Positions 61,133 through 64,000 of a stretch of DNA of 64,000 nucleotides are shown here, in pieces. Positions within the stretch are counted from its first letter, which is position 1. Each line of letters begins with the position of its first letter. Source of the DNA: Salirhabdus salicampi (GTDB taxonomy: Bacteria > Bacillota > Bacilli > Bacillales > Alkalibacillaceae); NCBI RefSeq assembly GCF_024259515.1, contig NZ_JANBWE010000005.1, forward strand, positions 62,001 to 126,000. Direction: 5' to 3'. A program made the translations under genes and the position numbers. The notes beneath the pieces were generated by a model that was given only the letters and a program-made list of their open reading frames with translations, did not search any database and was not told the DNA's origin.

Positions 61133-62101
61133 TTATTCATATAAATGACATGCAACGAAGTGGTTATCGCCAATTTCTTCAAACTGTGGTCTAATCTCTT
61201 TACATATGTCCATTGCTTTCGGGCAACGTGTGTGGAAGGCACACCCTGCAGGGGGGTTAGACGGACTTGGTACGTCTCCTTCTAAAATGACACGTTCCTT
61301 TTTCTCATCGGGATCTGGAACCGGAACGGCGGATAGCAGAGCTTGTGTATATGGATGCTTCGGATTACTATACAATGTGTCCTTGTCTGCAAGCTCGACC
61401 ATTCTTCCTAAATACATTACGCCGACTCGGTCGCTAATATGTTTTACGACGCTGAGGTCGTGGGCTATAAAGATATATGTAAGGTTAAACTCATCCCGCA
61501 ATTCTTCCATTAAATTTAAGATTTGTGATTGTACCGATACATCTAACGCAGATACAGGTTCATCACAAATGATTAACTTCGGATTATTTGCTAAAGCACG
61601 CGCTATACCGATTCGCTGTCGTTGTCCACCACTAAACTGATGGGGATAACGTGATGCGTGGTATGAGCTGAGTCCAACAACTTCCAGTAGTTCGTGGATC
61701 CTTTGCTTACGCTGTTTTGAATCTTTAATACCATGGACTAACAGAGGTTCACTAATGATTTTCTCTACTGTGTGTCTCGGATTTAACGAAGCATATGGGT
61801 CCTGGAAGATAATTTGCATATCTCTTCTAAGCTTCCGCATCTCTTCATCGTTAAGATGAGTAATGTCTTGGTCTTCAAACTTCACTTCACCTTCAGACGG
61901 TTCAATTAGTCGCAAAATGGACTTTCCGGTCGTAGATTTACCACAACCAGATTCACCAACAATGCCAAGAATTTCACCTTCCATAACGGTAAAAGAGACG
62001 TCGTCCACTGCTTTCACTTCACCGACTTTACGGCCGAACACACCGCCTTTTAAATCAAAATATTTCTTGAGTCCGTTAACTTCTAATATTGGTTTCTGCA
62101 T
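61133..62101 (-). CDS. Oligopeptide ABC transporter ATP-binding protein (DppF/OppF)
   Basis: 322 residues. Walker A is GESGCGKST (about 50-58), the signature [15 protein letters not shown], Walker [15 protein letters not shown], and the C-terminal oligo_HPY domain contains [13 protein letters not shown]. The ATG at 62101 lies inside the end of the dppD-like gene, 26 bases overlap, so the two ATPases are coupled. It works as heterodimer with the DppD-like subunit. Confidence 0.92.
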   Translation of the reverse strand: MQKPILEVNGLKKYFDLKGGVFGRKVGEVKAVDDVSFTVMEGEILGIVGESGCGKSTTGKSILRLIEPSEGEVKFEDQDITHLNDEEMRKLRRDMQIIFQDPYASLNPRHTVEKIISEPLLVHGIKDSKQRKQRIHELLEVVGLSSYHASRYPHQFSGGQRQRIGIARALANNPKLIICDEPVSALDVSVQSQILNLMEELRDEFNLTYIFIAHDLSVVKHISDRVGVMYLGRMVELADKDTLYSNPKHPYTQALLSAVPVPDPDEKKERVILEGDVPSPSNPPAGCAFHTRCPKAMDICKEIRPQFEEIGDNHFVACHLYE

Positions 62102-63092
62102 CTTTTAGTTCATTCCCTTCATTCTCATCATATAAGAAGCATCTTGATTGGCGGCCATTTTCATGGGAAAGAAGTTCTGGTGTTTCCGCAAAGCATCGCT
62201 TAAAAGCAAACTCACAACGGTCGGCAAAGCGACACCCGACCATATCCATACTTGGTTTAGGCACAGTACCGGGAATAGAGTACAACCGTTGTTCTTTTTC
62301 GTGTAATTTCGGTAAGGAACGGATTAGTCCCTTCGTGTAGGGATGTTTTGGATCTTTTAAAATTTCACGAGTTGTTCCTTCTTCGACCACCTGTCCGCAA
62401 TACATGACAACAACACGATCACAAACCTCTGCAACAACACCTAAGTCGTGTGTAATCATTAAGATGGCAGTTTCTTTTTCTTTATTCAAGTTTTTCATTA
62501 AATCTAATATTTGGGCTTGAATGGTTACATCTAATGCAGTTGTAGGTTCGTCTGCTATGAGCAATTCAGGGTTACATGACATCGCCATCGCAATCATAAC
62601 TCGTTGCCTCATACCACCTGACAATTGGTGGGGATATTCATCCACAACTGATTCTGCTCTGGGAATTCCAACAAGTTTTAGCAGATTAATAGATTTTAAT
62701 CTTGCTTCTTTCTTACTAATGTTTTGATGGAGAAGAATAGATTCCATAATTTGATCTCCAATCTTAAAGAGAGGGTCTAAAGATGTCATCGGCTCTTGGA
62801 AGATCATTGCGATTTCATTTCCGCGAATTTCGCGCATACGTTTTTCTGATACCTGGGCAAGATTTTCCCCTTTGAAGTTAATATCCCCGCTTACGATTTT
62901 CCCAGGAGGGCTTGGGATTAACTGCATTACTGATAAAGAAGTAACACTTTTTCCACTGCCGGATTCTCCTACAATACCTACAACCTCGCCTTTATGTACT
63001 TTGAAACTCACACCATCAACAGCGGGAATTTCGCCTCCATCTGTCATGAAATGGGTGTGAAGTTGTTTAATTTCTAATACGACATCTGCCAT
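62076..63092 (-). CDS. Oligopeptide ABC transporter ATP-binding protein (DppD/OppD)
   Basis: 338 residues; first gene of the operon. Walker A is GESGSGKSV, the signature [15 protein letters not shown], Walker [15 protein letters not shown], and the C-terminal oligo_HPY domain has [17 protein letters not shown]. The ATG at 63092 follows AAGGAGTG. The promoter at 63216-63244 reads into this gene. Order of the operon: two ATPases, binding protein, two permeases. Confidence 0.92.
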   Translation of the reverse strand: MADVVLEIKQLHTHFMTDGGEIPAVDGVSFKVHKGEVVGIVGESGSGKSVTSLSVMQLIPSPPGKIVSGDINFKGENLAQVSEKRMREIRGNEIAMIFQEPMTSLDPLFKIGDQIMESILLHQNISKKEARLKSINLLKLVGIPRAESVVDEYPHQLSGGMRQRVMIAMAMSCNPELLIADEPTTALDVTIQAQILDLMKNLNKEKETAILMITHDLGVVAEVCDRVVVMYCGQVVEEGTTREILKDPKHPYTKGLIRSLPKLHEKEQRLYSIPGTVPKPSMDMVGCRFADRCEFAFKRCFAETPELLSHENGRQSRCFLYDENEGNELKDAETNIRS

Positions 63093-63215
63093 TACTTTTC
63101 ACTCCTTGGGTGTCATTCTTGAATCTAGTAAACGGTTATATTTCATTTATATGTCTTAGAAAGGATTTACATCATAGAAAATTCAAAAAAATAAATTAAT
63201 ATGCTTCGCCTTACT

Positions 63216-63244
63216 AATATACTTAATATTGGTATTATTTTCAA
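63216..63244 (-). promoter_or_regulatory. Sigma-A promoter of the oligopeptide transporter operon
   Basis: On the minus strand, TTGAAA (63239-63244) and TATATT (63216-63221) are 17 bases apart, a good vegetative promoter about 120 bases before the first start codon. Confidence 0.65.
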
Positions 63245-63257
63245 TAGCAGTATTTTA

Positions 63258-63272
63258 TCTTTTCTGAATATT
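63258..63272. promoter_or_regulatory. Possible CodY-like site near the oligopeptide promoter
   Basis: TCTTTTCTGAATATT matches 12 of 15 positions of AATTTTCWGAAAATT and lies 14 bases upstream of the -35. CodY controls peptide permeases in bacilli. In such AT-rich DNA three mismatches are not strong evidence. Confidence 0.35.
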
Positions 63273-63305
63273 TAGTCGAGGTATTGTTATAAGGAAGGGG
63301 AAATG

Positions 63306-63330
63306 AAAAAAAAACCCATCAAATGATGGG
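63306..63330 (-). terminator. Terminator of the small gene at 63340
   Basis: CCCATCA pairs with TGATGGG around two bases; the nine-A run on its left is a T-tail on the minus strand. It lies nine bases behind the stop. Confidence 0.9.
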
Positions 63331-63339
63331 AGTACGTAA

Positions 63340-63507
63340 CTATTCTTCATCATATAATATTTCGTCAGCACGGTCTTCTACTTCTTCCTCACCGTATTTC
63401 TCAAATTGGGAAAGCATTTCATTCGTGATTTGTTCAATTTCTCGTTTACTATAACCGAGCTGCTTCATTGCAATTGTCGTATAAGCCATCGCATGGTTTT
63501 TTTTCAT
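63340..63507 (-). CDS. Small acidic protein of unknown function
   Basis: 55 residues: MKKNHAMAYTTIAMKQLGYS, then KREIEQITNEMLSQFEKYGEE and an acidic end with DRADEILYDEE. GGAGGATAAAAA precedes the ATG at 63507, and a clear terminator follows, so it is a real single-gene unit. The look is that of a short helical cytoplasmic protein; similar proteins occur in Bacillaceae, but I cannot name the family. No membrane segment or metal motif is visible. Confidence 0.75.
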   Translation of the reverse strand: MKKNHAMAYTTIAMKQLGYSKREIEQITNEMLSQFEKYGEEEVEDRADEILYDEE

Positions 63508-63581
63508 TTTTTATCCTCCTGTACTAAGTATTTCTATTTTTAATATGTACAGTTTCCGCCGTTGTTATTGATCAATCCTGT

Positions 63582-64000
63582 TTATTGGGAGAGTACTTTA
63601 ACATTTTTAAATTGGAATTCCGTTTTTTGTTTATAACTTGTGACAATGAGTACATCGATTAGTTGGGCATCCATTGAGAATGTAACGGGAAAGCGAATCC
63701 TTTGCCATTCATCGGATAACGTTAGTCGTTTGCTTGTCTGTTGTTGAAGAAATTTCCCTCTTCGGTCTGTTTCTTCTGTGCGGATATATATATGGCCTTC
63801 ACCTTTCACTTCAAGCGATACGGTTACAGGGACGCCTTGTTTAATGTCTTTTACGGTGAAAACGGCTCCTTCTAACGGCTTCTCTCCTTTAGTTTGAACA
63901 ATGTAACGATTATGTACGTTCTCTATAGCCGAGTTCACTTCAAAAAAGTTGATATCACTTTCTGCAAACAAACGGGAAGGAGAGAAGGTAAGTACGATTA
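63582..64000 (-). CDS. Secreted beta-rich protein, N-terminus cut by the window edge (partial)
   Basis: The frame is open from the right edge to the stop at 63582. The visible N-terminal residues IVLTFSPSRLFAES look like the end of a signal peptide, which suggests that only its first part is outside; a TTG at 63971 is not the true start. The rest (about 129 residues) shows alternating hydrophobic strands: GAVFTVKDIKQGVPVTVSLEV, GHIYIRTEETDRRGKF, WQRIRFPVTF, VLIVTSYKQKTEFQFKNVKVL. This resembles a carbohydrate-binding-module-like beta sandwich. I do not know the function. Confidence 0.6.
   Translation of the reverse strand, partial: IVLTFSPSRLFAESDINFFEVNSAIENVHNRYIVQTKGEKPLEGAVFTVKDIKQGVPVTVSLEVKGEGHIYIRTEETDRRGKFLQQQTSKRLTLSDEWQRIRFPVTFSMDAQLIDVLIVTSYKQKTEFQFKNVKVLSQ

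Larger units (their letters stand above)
63093..63305 (-). promoter_or_regulatory. Leader and upstream region of the oligopeptide transporter operon
   Basis: An AT-rich region of about 210 bases between the operon and the small gene's terminator. It contains the promoter and CodY-like site listed separately and an mRNA leader of roughly 110 bases. I see no riboswitch in it. Confidence 0.5.

Noticed and set aside
1-64000. CRISPR arrays, insertion sequences, prophage genes, rRNA or tRNA genes
   Set aside because: I read the window for regular repeats, transposase motifs and RNA gene signatures and found none. The only structured RNAs recognised are the three riboswitches and terminators.

Overview
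The window looks like a chromosomal segment of a low-GC, Gram-positive Bacillaceae bacterium, probably salt- or alkali-tolerant. The signs are strong Shine-Dalgarno sequences, frequent TTG/GTG starts, lipoprotein signal peptides, short U-tailed terminators, and many genes recognisable as orthologues of Bacillus subtilis genes (mreBH, desKR, ykwC, yckD, pdaA, the yfk/yfj block, trePA). There are no rRNA or tRNA genes, prophage, insertion sequences or CRISPR. An ectoine synthase relic and a glucosylglycerate catabolic cluster fit an organism whose lineage has handled compatible solutes.

Layout. (1) 1-7058: glycoside catabolism. The end of a GH65 phosphorylase, glycerate kinase and a glucosylglycerate phosphorylase (YcjM type), then a sugar-binding lipoprotein behind a cre/LacI-type promoter region, then a GH36 alpha-galactosidase. 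(2) 7060-9861: a CodY-boxed polar amino acid ABC transporter. (3) 9882-13565: a DUF2156 protein, a metallophosphoesterase, a decayed ectC and an M20 amidohydrolase. (4) 13733-26936: a cyclic-di-GMP region with three c-di-GMP-I (GEMM) riboswitches. They lie ahead of a hybrid kinase/CheR/REC-PAS-GGDEF-EAL operon, an Asn/Ser-rich protein interrupted by an in-frame amber codon, and a membrane PAS-GGDEF-EAL protein. The cold-sensing desaturase/DesK/DesR system sits inside this region. (5) 27013-34286: a YhdJ-type orphan DNA methylase, SAM hydrolase, YckD, YkwC, a ketopantoate reductase, an esterase, a DMT exporter and a LysM protein. (6) 34471-41032: mreBH, a YflJ-like small protein, a cysteine-cluster protein, a HAD hydrolase, a YedK/HMCES protein, a ZIP transporter and an alanine/glycine:Na+ symporter. 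(7) 41033-57405: a block syntenic with B. subtilis yfkJIH-yfkF-yfkDC-pdaA-yfjP-yfjO-treP-treA. It is interrupted by a PerR-boxed PfeT/ZosA metal-efflux ATPase and a DMT transporter. (8) 57413-63244: an oligopeptide ABC operon on the minus strand. (9) 63306-64000: a small conserved protein and the C-terminal part of a secreted beta-rich protein cut by the window edge.

How the genes work together. GH65 and GH13_18 phosphorylases would release glucose-1-phosphates and glycerate, and the glycerate is phosphorylated next door. The riboswitch region is a c-di-GMP feedback circuit: the second messenger controls genes for its own making and breaking plus one uncharacterised effector. DesK and DesR (with the His188 and Asp54 numbering of the B. 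subtilis proteins) regulate the desaturase through a palindromic operator pair. TreP imports trehalose as trehalose-6-phosphate and TreA hydrolyses it; no treR lies beside them.

The points most worth a second look are the riboswitch cluster and its unknown amber-interrupted target, the ectC relic, the perfect PerR box, the near-perfect CodY box, and attenuator-like leaders before the SAM hydrolase and one EamA transporter. All family calls are from reading the sequence; no database search was run.
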